From: an uncultured Acidimicrobiales bacterium
Lineage (GTDB): Bacteria; Actinomycetota; Acidimicrobiia; Acidimicrobiales; SHLQ01
Assembly: GCA_938084885.1 (NCBI GenBank)
Contig: CALKGG010000040.1
Span: forward strand, 1 to 53,363
Length of the DNA: 53,363 nucleotides
Direction of reading: 5' to 3'
In this document: piece by piece, positions 22,873-31,100 of the stretch
How positions within the stretch are numbered: position 1 is the first letter of the stretch
How the letters are laid out: each line of letters begins with the position of its first letter
Position numbers and translations under genes: made by a program
Notes under the pieces: generated by a model
Seen by the model: only the letters and a program-made list of their open reading frames with translations
What the model was told of the DNA's origin: nothing
Database searches by the model: none

Positions 22873-24174
22873 CTAGCGGCGCCGGACGCGCAGTTTGATT
22901 GGGGTGTTGCCCATATCGAATGCTTCCCGAAGGCTGCGCTCGAGGTAGCGAAGGTAGGTGCGCGGAAGCTCCTTGTTTGCAAACAGCGTGAACGTCGGCG
23001 GATCGGTCGCGCCTTGGGTTGCGTACAACACTCGCCCTCCCTCGGGCGCGGCTTGGGCCACTTGTGCAGCCCGAATCACCTGGTTGACCTTACGGGTCGG
23101 AATACGGGTCGAGTACGCCTCGATTGCCTCGGAGAGGGCCGGCCAGAGTTTGTTCACGCTCTTGCCCGTCAGCGCGCTGATTCGCAGAATCGGTGACTCC
23201 CCAAGGAAGTGCAGTTTGCGTTCGACGCCGGTCATGGCAGCGTCGCGACCGTCCGCATCGAGCAGTTCCCACTTGTTGAGGACCACCACAATTGGACAAC
23301 CCGAGGCGTCAACTCGCTCGGCGAGTCGCTGATCTTGTGCGGTAACGCCGATCGTTGCATCGATTACGAGGAGGGCAACGTCGCTTTTGTCGACCGAACG
23401 CAAGGCACGCACCAGCGAGTAGTACTCGGTCTCTTGGTCGACCTTGGCTTTCCGGCGCATTCCGGCGGTATCGATAAAGCGAAGCGGCCCACCGTCGGTT
23501 TCAACGATCGTGTCGATGGAGTCTCGAGTGGTGCCGGGCATGTCGTGGACGACGGCGCGATCTTCGCCGATAAGCCGGTTAAACAAGGTCGACTTGCCAA
23601 CGTTCGGCCGTCCAACGATGGACACGCCAAAGATTCGGTTCGGGTCGTCGTCCTCTTCTTCGAACTCTGGTTCGGGCAACACGGCGACGATCTCGTCGAG
23701 CAGGTCTGCGGTTCCGACTCCGTGCAGCGCACTGACGGGCATGGGATCACCAACACCAAGGTTCAACAAATCCCAGATCAGATGCTGCTGCTTTTCGTTG
23801 TCGACCTTGTTCGCAACGAGAAAACATGGCGTATCGATGCGGCGAATCAGGTCGGCAACGAGTTGGTCATCGGCGGTCGCTCCAACCGCAGCATCGACGA
23901 CAAACAAGACCACATCGGCATCCGCAATGGCCTTTTCGCTCTGTCGAGAAACCTTGGCATCGAGATCATCACCGTCTTCGTCGGCCATCCACCCACCAGT
24001 ATCGATGAGTGTGAACTCATGGCCGAGCCACTCGGCGTCGATCTCGTTGCGGTCTCGGGTGACGCCGGGGCGTTCTTCGACGATTGCTTCTCGACGTCCA
24101 ATGATTCGGTTGACGAGCGTGCTCTTGCCAACATTGGGCCGGCCGACGATGGCAACGGTAGGAAGGGCACTCAT
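22873..24174 (-). CDS. der: Ribosome-assembly GTPase Der (EngA)
   Basis: A 433-residue double GTPase needed for 50S ribosome maturation. The first G domain shows GRPNVGKSTLVNRI (about residue 11), DTGGW and VANKVD. The second shows GRPNVGKSTLFNRL (about 188), DTAGM and VLNKWE. The C-terminal KH-like domain ends LREAFDMGNTPIKLRVRRR, the standard Der ending. The ATG overlaps the stop of the DUF512 gene as ATGA, so both are translated from one message. In mycobacteria der follows cmk; here the order is broken by ispH, the HNH gene and plsC. Confidence 0.96.
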   Translation of the reverse strand: MSALPTVAIVGRPNVGKSTLVNRIIGRREAIVEERPGVTRDRNEIDAEWLGHEFTLIDTGGWMADEDGDDLDAKVSRQSEKAIADADVVLFVVDAAVGATADDQLVADLIRRIDTPCFLVANKVDNEKQQHLIWDLLNLGVGDPMPVSALHGVGTADLLDEIVAVLPEPEFEEEDDDPNRIFGVSIVGRPNVGKSTLFNRLIGEDRAVVHDMPGTTRDSIDTIVETDGGPLRFIDTAGMRRKAKVDQETEYYSLVRALRSVDKSDVALLVIDATIGVTAQDQRLAERVDASGCPIVVVLNKWELLDADGRDAAMTGVERKLHFLGESPILRISALTGKSVNKLWPALSEAIEAYSTRIPTRKVNQVIRAAQVAQAAPEGGRVLYATQGATDPPTFTLFANKELPRTYLRYLERSLREAFDMGNTPIKLRVRRR

Positions 24175-25589
24175 GACAGCTCCAAGGCTTTTCGAAGGGC
24201 AATGCCGTCGGTCGCAATGATCTCGACAGGGCGGGGAAGATCGTCGGGCGAAAGCCCGTCGAGGAAGACGCCACGGTTCAAACAGACGTCGGGAAGTAGA
24301 TACCGCTGGCCTTCGGGCTCGACTGCCAGCACCCGCTGCAGATCGGCGCCAACCATCAGCCCGGCCACGCCCACGTTGCCGCCAAAGAATTCGTTCTCGA
24401 CCTCGATGATGCGGACATCGTCTCGGTCGATTTGCGCAATGAGTGGCGCCAGCACTTGCGCGCCGAGCGTTCCGGTGAGGATGGCCACCGGCGCGGTTCG
24501 ACGTGGTCGAAGCATCACCGACGCTCCCCCAGCAACGCTCGTTGGAGAGTCATCGGTGCCGCAGGTTCGCGGCGCCCGGTATCCCTCCGCAGGAGCCGCA
24601 TCGACCCAAGCAAAGAACCCGGCTTGGGTACCAATGCCCGAATCGACAGCGCCGGAGAACTCGGCCTCGAACGAACGGGCCATCCCAATCCCGTCCTCGT
24701 ACATGGGCACATCCCCGTAGCTCTCGTGAGCGGGGAACGGGCGTTGTGCCATCAGGTAGTACTCATCTGATGCTTGAACCAGTGGGCGGCCGAGCGTTTG
24801 GGAATAGATGTCCTGCCAGCCTTCGACGATGTCGACTACACGCTGCGCCTCAGCGAGGGTATGTTCACGCATGCGCGGTTCGTTCGAATACTTCGATACA
24901 CCAAGAGGGACGACCGCAACAGTCTCGAGCCTCGAATACTTGTCGTAGACATCTGCGAGCGTCTGGTCGAGAACGTCGCCATCGTTGATGCCCGGACACA
25001 CCACGACTTGACCGTGGATCTCGGTTCCGGCGTCGAGCAGAGCCGACAGCCATCGCAGCGACGATGCCCCGCGCCGATTCCGCAGTAGCTCTTCGCGGAT
25101 CTTCGGGTTCGTCGCGTGAATGCTGACGTTGAGCGGGGACAGTTTCTCGGTGATAACCCGTTCGAGATCGGCTTCGGTAAAACGAGTGAGCGTCGTGTAA
25201 TTGCCGTACAAGAACGACAACCGATAGTCGTCGTCTTTGAGATAGAGGCTCTTTCGAAGGTTTGGCGGCAGTTGGTAGATAAAGCAGAACTCGCAGTGGT
25301 TGTCGCACGTGCGCACTTCGTCGAACACTGCAGACTGCACTTCGATCCCGAGCGGCTCTGCCACGGTCTTTTCGACGTCAATGTCGAGGGTAAGACCGTT
25401 GCGATCAACAACGAAAGCAATCTCGTCGCTGTCGACGAGCGTGCGGTATTCGAGAATGTCTCGAGGTTGCTCACCACCGATGGAACGCAAGGCGTCGCCC
25501 ACGAGAAGACCCGCGCGCTCAGCGGGGGAATCTGGTTCGACGAGAACGACCCGCGGCATGGCGGCATCGTCGGTGTGCATCACGGACAT
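24171..25589 (-). CDS. DUF512 radical-SAM protein with N-terminal PDZ
   Basis: A 472-residue protein with an N-terminal PDZ-like domain (residues 10-75: VEPDSPAERAGLLVGDALRS), a radical-SAM core and a C-terminal DUF512 domain. The iron-sulfur ligands are in RTCDNHCEFCFIYQLP (CxxxCxxC, about residues 93-101). Proteins of this build often sit beside der; their reaction is not established. The start was set at the ATG at 25589 because TAGCCT lies seven bases upstream. It is divergent from ispH with a 51-base gap. Confidence 0.88.
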   Translation of the reverse strand: MSVMHTDDAAMPRVVLVEPDSPAERAGLLVGDALRSIGGEQPRDILEYRTLVDSDEIAFVVDRNGLTLDIDVEKTVAEPLGIEVQSAVFDEVRTCDNHCEFCFIYQLPPNLRKSLYLKDDDYRLSFLYGNYTTLTRFTEADLERVITEKLSPLNVSIHATNPKIREELLRNRRGASSLRWLSALLDAGTEIHGQVVVCPGINDGDVLDQTLADVYDKYSRLETVAVVPLGVSKYSNEPRMREHTLAEAQRVVDIVEGWQDIYSQTLGRPLVQASDEYYLMAQRPFPAHESYGDVPMYEDGIGMARSFEAEFSGAVDSGIGTQAGFFAWVDAAPAEGYRAPRTCGTDDSPTSVAGGASVMLRPRRTAPVAILTGTLGAQVLAPLIAQIDRDDVRIIEVENEFFGGNVGVAGLMVGADLQRVLAVEPEGQRYLLPDVCLNRGVFLDGLSPDDLPRPVEIIATDGIALRKALELS

Positions 25590-25596
25590 CTCGTCA

Positions 25597-25602
25597 AGGC
25601 TA
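25597..25602 (-). promoter_or_regulatory. Leaderless -10 candidate for DUF512-der
   Basis: TAGCCT on the minus strand, seven bases before the ATG at 25589. Confidence 0.55.
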
Positions 25603-25628
25603 GGCCGCCATGGACGTTCAGCGGGGCG

Positions 25629-25634
25629 TACATT
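25629..25634 (+). promoter_or_regulatory. Leaderless -10 candidate for ispH
   Basis: TACATT, six bases before the ATG at 25641. Together with TAGCCT on the other strand, the whole 51-base divergent gap is two promoters back to back. Confidence 0.55.
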
Positions 25635-25640
25635 GGACAC

Positions 25641-26681
25641 ATGCCTGTCGATCACGTTCTACTCGCTGCACCCAGAGGTTTCTGTGCTGGCGTCGAGATG
25701 GCCATCAAGGCCCTTGCAGCGATGGTTCGCACGTTCGAGCCTCCCGTTTACTGCTATCACGAGATTGTTCACAACCGCCTTGTCGTTCAGCGATTCGAAG
25801 ACATGGGGGTCGTCTTCGTCGACGATATTGCCGAAGTTCCCGCTGGCGCCCCAATCATGTTGTCCGCGCACGGCTCGGCGCCCGAAGTGGTCACCGCAGC
25901 GGTCGATACCGGCGGGTACATGGTCGATTCGGTTTGCCCACTTGTCACCAAGGTCCATCACGAGGTCAAAGTGCGCGCCGGCAAGGGCTACCAGATTGTT
26001 TATGTTGGCCACGAAGGCCACGAGGAGGCCGTCGGCACGATGGCCGTCGCTCCCGAGGCCATCCATCGAGTCGAATCGGTCGAAGAGGTCGAGTCACTCC
26101 CCCAGATCGAAGGCCCAACGGCGTTGCTCGCTCAGACCACGCTCAGCCATCGTGACTGGGAAGCGGTCCAAGACGCAGCGATCGACCGATGGCCAGACAT
26201 GTGGACCCCGGGTCGAAGCGATCTCTGCTTTGCCACCACCAACCGTCAAGGGGCGTTGGTCAAGATCGCACCCGAATGCGACGCGATGGTCGTCATTGGG
26301 TCGTCGAATTCATCGAACACGATGGCCCTTGCCCGACTCGCCACCGAAAGCGGCTGCGCCAGAGTGCTGCGGGTCAACACCGCAGATGAACTACCCAACG
26401 ATCTGTCGGGCACGGTCGGGGTTACCGCTGGCGCGTCGGCAAGCGAAGAGCTGGTCGAGTCGGTTATCGATCGGCTCGCTCCCCGAGACGGGGTACGCGA
26501 GGTTCGCATCACCGAAGAGGACGAGTACTTCCCCACCCCACGCAACTTGCGCGACCTCTTGAACGCCATTGATGCAGCTGCAGCGTTGAGCGTTGGCGCA
26601 GGCGGCGGTGCTCGCCCCAACACCGACGACCGGCAGCTCGGCGCAAGCGAAGTGTTGCGCCTCCTCGAAACATCTCCCTGA
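25641..26681 (+). CDS. ispH: 4-hydroxy-3-methylbut-2-enyl diphosphate reductase
   Basis: A 346-residue IspH, the last enzyme of the non-mevalonate isoprenoid pathway, making IPP and DMAPP with an iron-sulfur cluster. The three cluster cysteines are in PRGFCAGV (residue 14), DSVCPLVTKVH (about 97) and DLCFATTNRQ (about 194). The HEIVHN and SAHGSAPEV histidine motifs are present, as is the SSNSSNT motif near 223. The C-terminal 35 residues after the core (GAGGGARPNTDDRQLGASEV) are an extension of low complexity. The longer upstream frame is antisense to the DUF512 gene and was not used. Confidence 0.95.
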   Translation: MPVDHVLLAAPRGFCAGVEMAIKALAAMVRTFEPPVYCYHEIVHNRLVVQRFEDMGVVFVDDIAEVPAGAPIMLSAHGSAPEVVTAAVDTGGYMVDSVCPLVTKVHHEVKVRAGKGYQIVYVGHEGHEEAVGTMAVAPEAIHRVESVEEVESLPQIEGPTALLAQTTLSHRDWEAVQDAAIDRWPDMWTPGRSDLCFATTNRQGALVKIAPECDAMVVIGSSNSSNTMALARLATESGCARVLRVNTADELPNDLSGTVGVTAGASASEELVESVIDRLAPRDGVREVRITEEDEYFPTPRNLRDLLNAIDAAAALSVGAGGGARPNTDDRQLGASEVLRLLETSP

Positions 26682-27024
26682 TAGAAGCTACGCCGTAGTG
26701 GGTGAGGGTCTGGTTGAGGTTTACCCCCCATCAGATTCTCTATTCTCTGGCTAGACCGAAGGCGATCTGATTACTCAAAGAGGACCCTCGTGCTCGGTGT
26801 TTCAGTCGTACGTAAATGTTGAAGCTCTGCCCCGTCAACGACTTCACGTCCCAGGTCGTCCCAGACCTCGATTTCGAACAACCCAACAGCATCGAACGTA
26901 ACTTCTTTCGCGGCGTCCCTTTGAAGATGTGCCCCTGTCTTGTCGAGTCGCGCCGAGACTTGGTTCTAAGCCCAACGAACCCAAACCGAAAAGGACTGTC
27001 ATACCGCTTCGTTACGTTATGTAC
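26682..27024. other. 343-bp gap with no convincing gene
   Basis: This stretch separates ispH from the HNH gene and looks AT-richer toward its right end. ATCAGAT (about 26729) and ATCTGAT (about 26764) are an inverted pair, perhaps part of a terminator after ispH. A plus-strand reading frame from the ATG at 26816 has a codon third-position pattern like a gene for its first 40 codons, but it has no recognisable domain and runs into the HNH gene. It may be a remnant of a lost gene. Confidence 0.4.
27013..27018 (+). promoter_or_regulatory. Leaderless -10 candidate for HNH gene
   Basis: TACGTT, six bases before the ATG at 27025; this spacing favours that ATG over the one at 27019. Confidence 0.5.
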
Positions 27025-28410
27025 ATGGAGTCGAACACCAGTTCTCACACCAGCTCAGCAGAGGGGCCAGAGACGTGGTCAACAGAGCGGTGTCGGCTCG
27101 ACCGCGCACTCGCGGCGGCTATGGGCGTCGTGCGAGATGTTTTGTTGAAACTCGCGGCTCGCGACCGGTTGTCGATGATCGGCAAATGCCGGACCATCCT
27201 CGACGCAGTCGAATCCCAAGCAATCGCAGAAGAGCTTGAAGCCGGCACCCCAACACGCAAGGTCGAAGACATCGTGCATTGCGCCGGCGGCGGCCAAACT
27301 TCCAAGCGCACGGTGAAGAAGAAGGCGCGCCGTGGCGCGGCGGTTCGGGAGAATCCCGAGTTGGGCCACAAGATGGCGACCGGCGAGCTGTCCGATGAGC
27401 AGATCGATGTCATTGCTGCGGCGTCTGAGAAAACGGGCGGCGACGCAGCTCACGACACTGAGCTGATCGACAAGGTCGCGGCGGCGCCACCCGAGCAAGG
27501 CAAGAAGCTGGCAGACAAGTACGTGCGCGATCGACAATCCCAAGATGACATCGACTCGGCCTATGCCAGGGCCCGCCGCGCACGTCGAGTGAGCCGCTAC
27601 ACCAACGAGGAACGAGGCACCGATGTGTTACAAATCGAAGGCGCGGCCGAGGATATCGATGCGATCGAAGCTCGTGTCGACGACCTGGCCGACGAGTTGT
27701 ATCGCAATGACGGTGGCCGCGACGTTGGATCCAGCGATCACCGCCGGACCCGTGATCAACGCCGCTTCGACGCAGCTGCTTTGTTGATCCAGGGTAACGA
27801 TCGCTCAACGAGCGGGGCTCAAGACCGACCACGCCGCGGCACGAAGAAGCCAACGCACAAGACCGTCATTGTTATTCAGGCGAGCATTGAACAGGCTCGG
27901 GGCACCAATGCCACTCCCCTGGTTCTCGCCGACGGTAAGCCGTTGCCGAGCGCGGTGGCCGAACGTTTGGCGTGCGGTGCCGACATGATTGGGCAGGTCT
28001 TTGGTGCCGACGGCGAAATTCTCTGGCAAGGCCGGGCGGTCCGGTCAGCGACATTTGCCCAGCGATTGGCCCTTATTGCTCGAGATGGTGGATGTGTGCG
28101 CTGCAACGCCAACCATTCGCGTTGTGTCGCCCACCACCTCGACCCGTGGACATCCAGGCTCAAAGGCGAATCGAACATCGATCGTATGGCATTGCTGTGC
28201 GATGACTGTCACCACCACGTTCACGACAACGAGCTGACACTCTTTCGCGATAGTCGAGGCGTGTGGCGGGTCCGCAAGGCCCGACCCGAGGAAATCCCAG
28301 CTGCCGGGCCGCCCCGAAAAGCCCCCCGAACGCCTCCGCCACCACCACACGAAAACCGGCGGCCCGTTGCCCGCTCCCACGAAGAACCGCTCTTCCACCA
28401 GCGGGAATGA
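27025..28410 (+). CDS. DUF222/HNH endonuclease-like protein
   Basis: A 461-residue protein of the actinobacterial DUF222-HNH type (13E12 repeat family of mycobacteria). The N-terminal two thirds are helical and charged (DVLLKLAARDRLSMI, GELSDEQIDVIAAASEKTGG). The C-terminal HNH has GGCVRCNANHSRCVAHHLDPW (about 354) split by the histidines, then LLCDDCHHHVHDNE (about 390), giving two CxxC pairs for a structural zinc. The tail is Pro-rich and disordered. These genes occur in several scattered copies per genome and behave like mobile or domesticated elements; their target is unknown. Its position interrupts a housekeeping block. Confidence 0.88.
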   Translation: MESNTSSHTSSAEGPETWSTERCRLDRALAAAMGVVRDVLLKLAARDRLSMIGKCRTILDAVESQAIAEELEAGTPTRKVEDIVHCAGGGQTSKRTVKKKARRGAAVRENPELGHKMATGELSDEQIDVIAAASEKTGGDAAHDTELIDKVAAAPPEQGKKLADKYVRDRQSQDDIDSAYARARRARRVSRYTNEERGTDVLQIEGAAEDIDAIEARVDDLADELYRNDGGRDVGSSDHRRTRDQRRFDAAALLIQGNDRSTSGAQDRPRRGTKKPTHKTVIVIQASIEQARGTNATPLVLADGKPLPSAVAERLACGADMIGQVFGADGEILWQGRAVRSATFAQRLALIARDGGCVRCNANHSRCVAHHLDPWTSRLKGESNIDRMALLCDDCHHHVHDNELTLFRDSRGVWRVRKARPEEIPAAGPPRKAPRTPPPPPHENRRPVARSHEEPLFHQRE

Positions 28411-28473
28411 CCAAACGCGCTTCTATCTGCCCCAATACGTGGTCCTGCCCAGATTGAACAACGAGCGAACGCT

Positions 28474-29163
28474 CTACCCGTTGCGCGCGACGGCCTCGTC
28501 GAAGAGCTCCTGAATCCGATCACGAAGCAGTTCGGTGTGTTCCTGGACTGCTCGACGCGACACCCGTCCCTTCTCGTTCTGGTTCGGGGGTGCCAGCGGC
28601 TCACCGATGACAAAGGTGATCTTGCGCGGATAGACGAACTTGGATCCAGTGGGCATTGCCGCTTCTGAACCGGCCACACCAATCGGGATGATCGGCACTT
28701 GCTGACGCCCGGCAAGGAAACTCGGCCCACTGTGCATGTTCTCTTCCTCGACGATCGGCCCCTCGCGACGGGTGCCCTCAGGAAACATGACGAGCGGTTC
28801 ACCATTCTCGAGAATCCCTTCGGCGAGACGCAGCGCCGACCGATCCGCGGAGTCACGTTCGACAGGAAAGCCGCCCATCGTGTCGAGAAACCACGCTCCG
28901 GCCTTGCTTGCTTGCCAGAGCGATTCTTTGCCCATGAACCGGATTGGGTCGCGCCGAATCACCGGCAACAGTGGGGTGTCGAGATTTGAGCGGTGGTTTG
29001 GGCTCAAAATGAACGCGCCGGTGGTCGGCAAGTTCTCTCGGCCGTGCACCTCGTAGCGAAACCAAAGTTTCGCGAACGTCACCACGAACATCCGGGCAAT
29101 CGTCCACGCAACCCGTTGTGACCGTGTCATTCCGGGCCGATGCAAGAGCGATGTCCGAGTCAC
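28474..29163 (-). CDS. plsC: 1-acyl-sn-glycerol-3-phosphate acyltransferase (PlsC family)
   Basis: A 229-residue lysophospholipid acyltransferase that adds a second acyl chain in phospholipid synthesis. The catalytic NHRSNLDTP (HxxxxD) is near residue 56, the acceptor motif GGFPVERDS near 97, FPEGTRREG near 130 and the late VPIIPIGVAG is present. The GTG at 29163 overlaps the stop of the aroA-cmk gene as GTGA, so it was preferred over a GTG at 29181 that would overlap further. It is the last gene of the scp operon and converges with the HNH gene. Confidence 0.9.
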   Translation of the reverse strand: MTRTSLLHRPGMTRSQRVAWTIARMFVVTFAKLWFRYEVHGRENLPTTGAFILSPNHRSNLDTPLLPVIRRDPIRFMGKESLWQASKAGAWFLDTMGGFPVERDSADRSALRLAEGILENGEPLVMFPEGTRREGPIVEEENMHSGPSFLAGRQQVPIIPIGVAGSEAAMPTGSKFVYPRKITFVIGEPLAPPNQNEKGRVSRRAVQEHTELLRDRIQELFDEAVARNG

Positions 29164-31100
29164 TGAGCTGTCCCTGTCCACAATGCAGCGACACTATCGA
29201 CAACATCGTGAATTGCACGCCCGGTGGTGTCGATCTGTACAGCACCGTCTGCCACCGTGAGCGGGTCGGTTGCGCGGGTCATGTCGAGGTGATCTCGTTG
29301 GGAAATCGCCGCCGCCATCGCTTCGATATCGTCGTCGCCGGTTTCGGCCGCACGACGACGGGCACGCTCATCGACCGATGCGTCGAGGTATATCTTGAGC
29401 TCGGCGTCGGGAAACACTGCGGTCGCGATATCGCGCCCTTCAATGACCGCTCCGCCCCGGATTCGTGCCCACTGCCGTTGCGCGTCGACGAGCACCGACC
29501 GGACCTGCGGGTTCGCTGCGACACTGGACACCGCCGCGGTCACGGCGGGCTCGCGAATGCCGGTCGTCACGTCCTGTCCGTTCACTCGCACCGATTTCGG
29601 CCCTATCACGATCACCGATTCGCGAGCTGCTCGGCCGACGAGATCCTGATCATCGAGGTCGACCCCGGCGGCCAAGACCGCAAAGGTCACCGCCCGATAC
29701 ATTGCCCCGGTATCGAGGTGAGGCACCTGCAGACGCTCGGCGAGAAGTTTTGCGATCGTCGACTTCCCGCTGCCGGCCGGCCCATCGATCGCGAGCACTC
29801 GAGGGGTACTGCGAGCAGTACGACGCAGCTCGTCGAGCATCTCCCAGTAACCGGGAAACGTCTTCGCGACACACCCAGGGTCGTCGATCGACACCGGCCC
29901 GCCGGTCAAACCAACCAACGCGAAGGCCATTGCCATCCGATGATCCTCATAGGTGCGAACGACCGCGTGCTCGTGGTCACCGCCGGCGACGGAGAACCCG
30001 TCGTCATCGATTGCCGCCGAGATGCCAAGGCGATTCAGCTCATCGACTGCACCCTTCACCCGGTCCGATTCTTTGGTCGTACGAATAAACCCGATCCCGG
30101 TGACCAGCGACTGGCCAGCGGCCTTCGCAGCGAGCGCAGCAAACGTGGGTGCAGTATCGCTCATGTCGCCGAGGTCGACCGTCAACGGCTCGAGCATGCC
30201 GCTGCCACGGACCTCGATCGAAGCGTCCTCGACGTAGACCGTTGCCCCCATTGGGGCGAGTACTCGCTCGGCGAATTGGGCGTCGCCCTGGAGCGATGCC
30301 GATCCAAGCCCACGAACGCGCACACGACCGCCGACGATTGCTGCTGCGGCAAGCGGGTAGGTGGCTGTCGACGCGTCGGGTTCGACGTGATAGTCGGTCG
30401 CGGTGTAACCGGTTGGGGCAACGGTGATGATCTGACCATCGGGTTGGTCAACAGCGTCGACGCGGCCACCGAACGCTTCCATCACCGCAATGGTCATGTC
30501 GATATAGGGCGTTGACACCGGCGTACCTGTGAGGGCGATTGTCAATCCATCGGGAAACAGCGGAGCGGACAACAACAGCGCCGAGATGAACTGGCTCGAG
30601 ACAGTCGCGTCGATCGTGACCGAGCTGGCCGTCACGGGTGCGGTCACCGAAATCGGCAGATGGTCGTGGTCGAGCGTCGCGCCGAGGTCGCGAAGGCACG
30701 ACGCCAACGTGTCCATTGGACGAGCGCGCATCTGCTCATGTCCAGTGAGCGTGCCCGAACCCAACAAGCCAAGCACGGGAAGCAAGAACCTTGCGCTGGT
30801 CCCGGACATGTTGGCGTCGAGCGGCCGGGTCGGCACGTCGAGGTCGCGTCCTTTGCCGTGGACGGTCAAGGTGGTGTTGTCGTCGGCAATGTCGGTCGAC
30901 ACACCGAGGAGAGCCAACGCATCGATCATCGCCATAGTGTCGTCAGATAACCCCACACCAGCAAGGATCGTTGTTCCCGTTGCGAGCGCCGCGGTGACGA
31001 GGGCGCGGTTCGTGATGCTCTTTGACCCAGGGAGTGTCAGCTCGGCGTCGAGCGTGCCGACAATAGGTTCGACGACCTTCACATCTGCACTCGAACTCAT
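29160..31100 (-). CDS. aroA-cmk: AroA-Cmk fusion: EPSP synthase and cytidylate kinase
   Basis: A 646-residue fusion. Residues 1-425 are 3-phosphoshikimate 1-carboxyvinyltransferase: PGSKSITNRALV (about 24), NMSGTSARFLLP (about 96), the DMSDTAPTFAALA loop, and RTYEDHRMAMAFAL near the end. After a linker of about ten residues, Cmk starts at about 432 with LAIDGPAGSGKSTIAKLLAERL (P-loop), then HLDTGAMYRAVT and VIEGRDIATAVFPDAELKIYLDA. The first half makes EPSP in the shikimate pathway; the second phosphorylates CMP/dCMP. The reading frame is continuous with no stop or shift. The ATG overlaps the tyrA stop. A similar fusion is annotated in betaproteobacteria. Confidence 0.95.
   Translation of the reverse strand: MSSSADVKVVEPIVGTLDAELTLPGSKSITNRALVTAALATGTTILAGVGLSDDTMAMIDALALLGVSTDIADDNTTLTVHGKGRDLDVPTRPLDANMSGTSARFLLPVLGLLGSGTLTGHEQMRARPMDTLASCLRDLGATLDHDHLPISVTAPVTASSVTIDATVSSQFISALLLSAPLFPDGLTIALTGTPVSTPYIDMTIAVMEAFGGRVDAVDQPDGQIITVAPTGYTATDYHVEPDASTATYPLAAAAIVGGRVRVRGLGSASLQGDAQFAERVLAPMGATVYVEDASIEVRGSGMLEPLTVDLGDMSDTAPTFAALAAKAAGQSLVTGIGFIRTTKESDRVKGAVDELNRLGISAAIDDDGFSVAGGDHEHAVVRTYEDHRMAMAFALVGLTGGPVSIDDPGCVAKTFPGYWEMLDELRRTARSTPRVLAIDGPAGSGKSTIAKLLAERLQVPHLDTGAMYRAVTFAVLAAGVDLDDQDLVGRAARESVIVIGPKSVRVNGQDVTTGIREPAVTAAVSSVAANPQVRSVLVDAQRQWARIRGGAVIEGRDIATAVFPDAELKIYLDASVDERARRRAAETGDDDIEAMAAAISQRDHLDMTRATDPLTVADGAVQIDTTGRAIHDVVDSVAALWTGTAQ

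Noticed and set aside
23209..24720. A 503-codon plus-strand frame
   Set aside because: It is antisense to der and the DUF512 gene; codon third positions fit the minus strand.
26740..27048. 102-codon minus-strand ORF in the same gap
   Set aside because: Composition is rich in Arg and Ser like a shadow frame, with no motif or start signal.
26816..27148. Small plus-strand ORF upstream of the HNH gene
   Set aside because: Only the first 40 codons look coding; it has no ribosome site or -10 at the right place and overlaps the HNH gene. Kept only as a possible remnant.
27025..28410. Restriction-modification or Cas-type nuclease
   Set aside because: The DUF222 N-terminus identifies the 13E12 family; no methyltransferase or Cas gene is present.
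29118..30515. A 465-codon plus-strand frame
   Set aside because: It is antisense to the aroA-cmk fusion and shows no motif.
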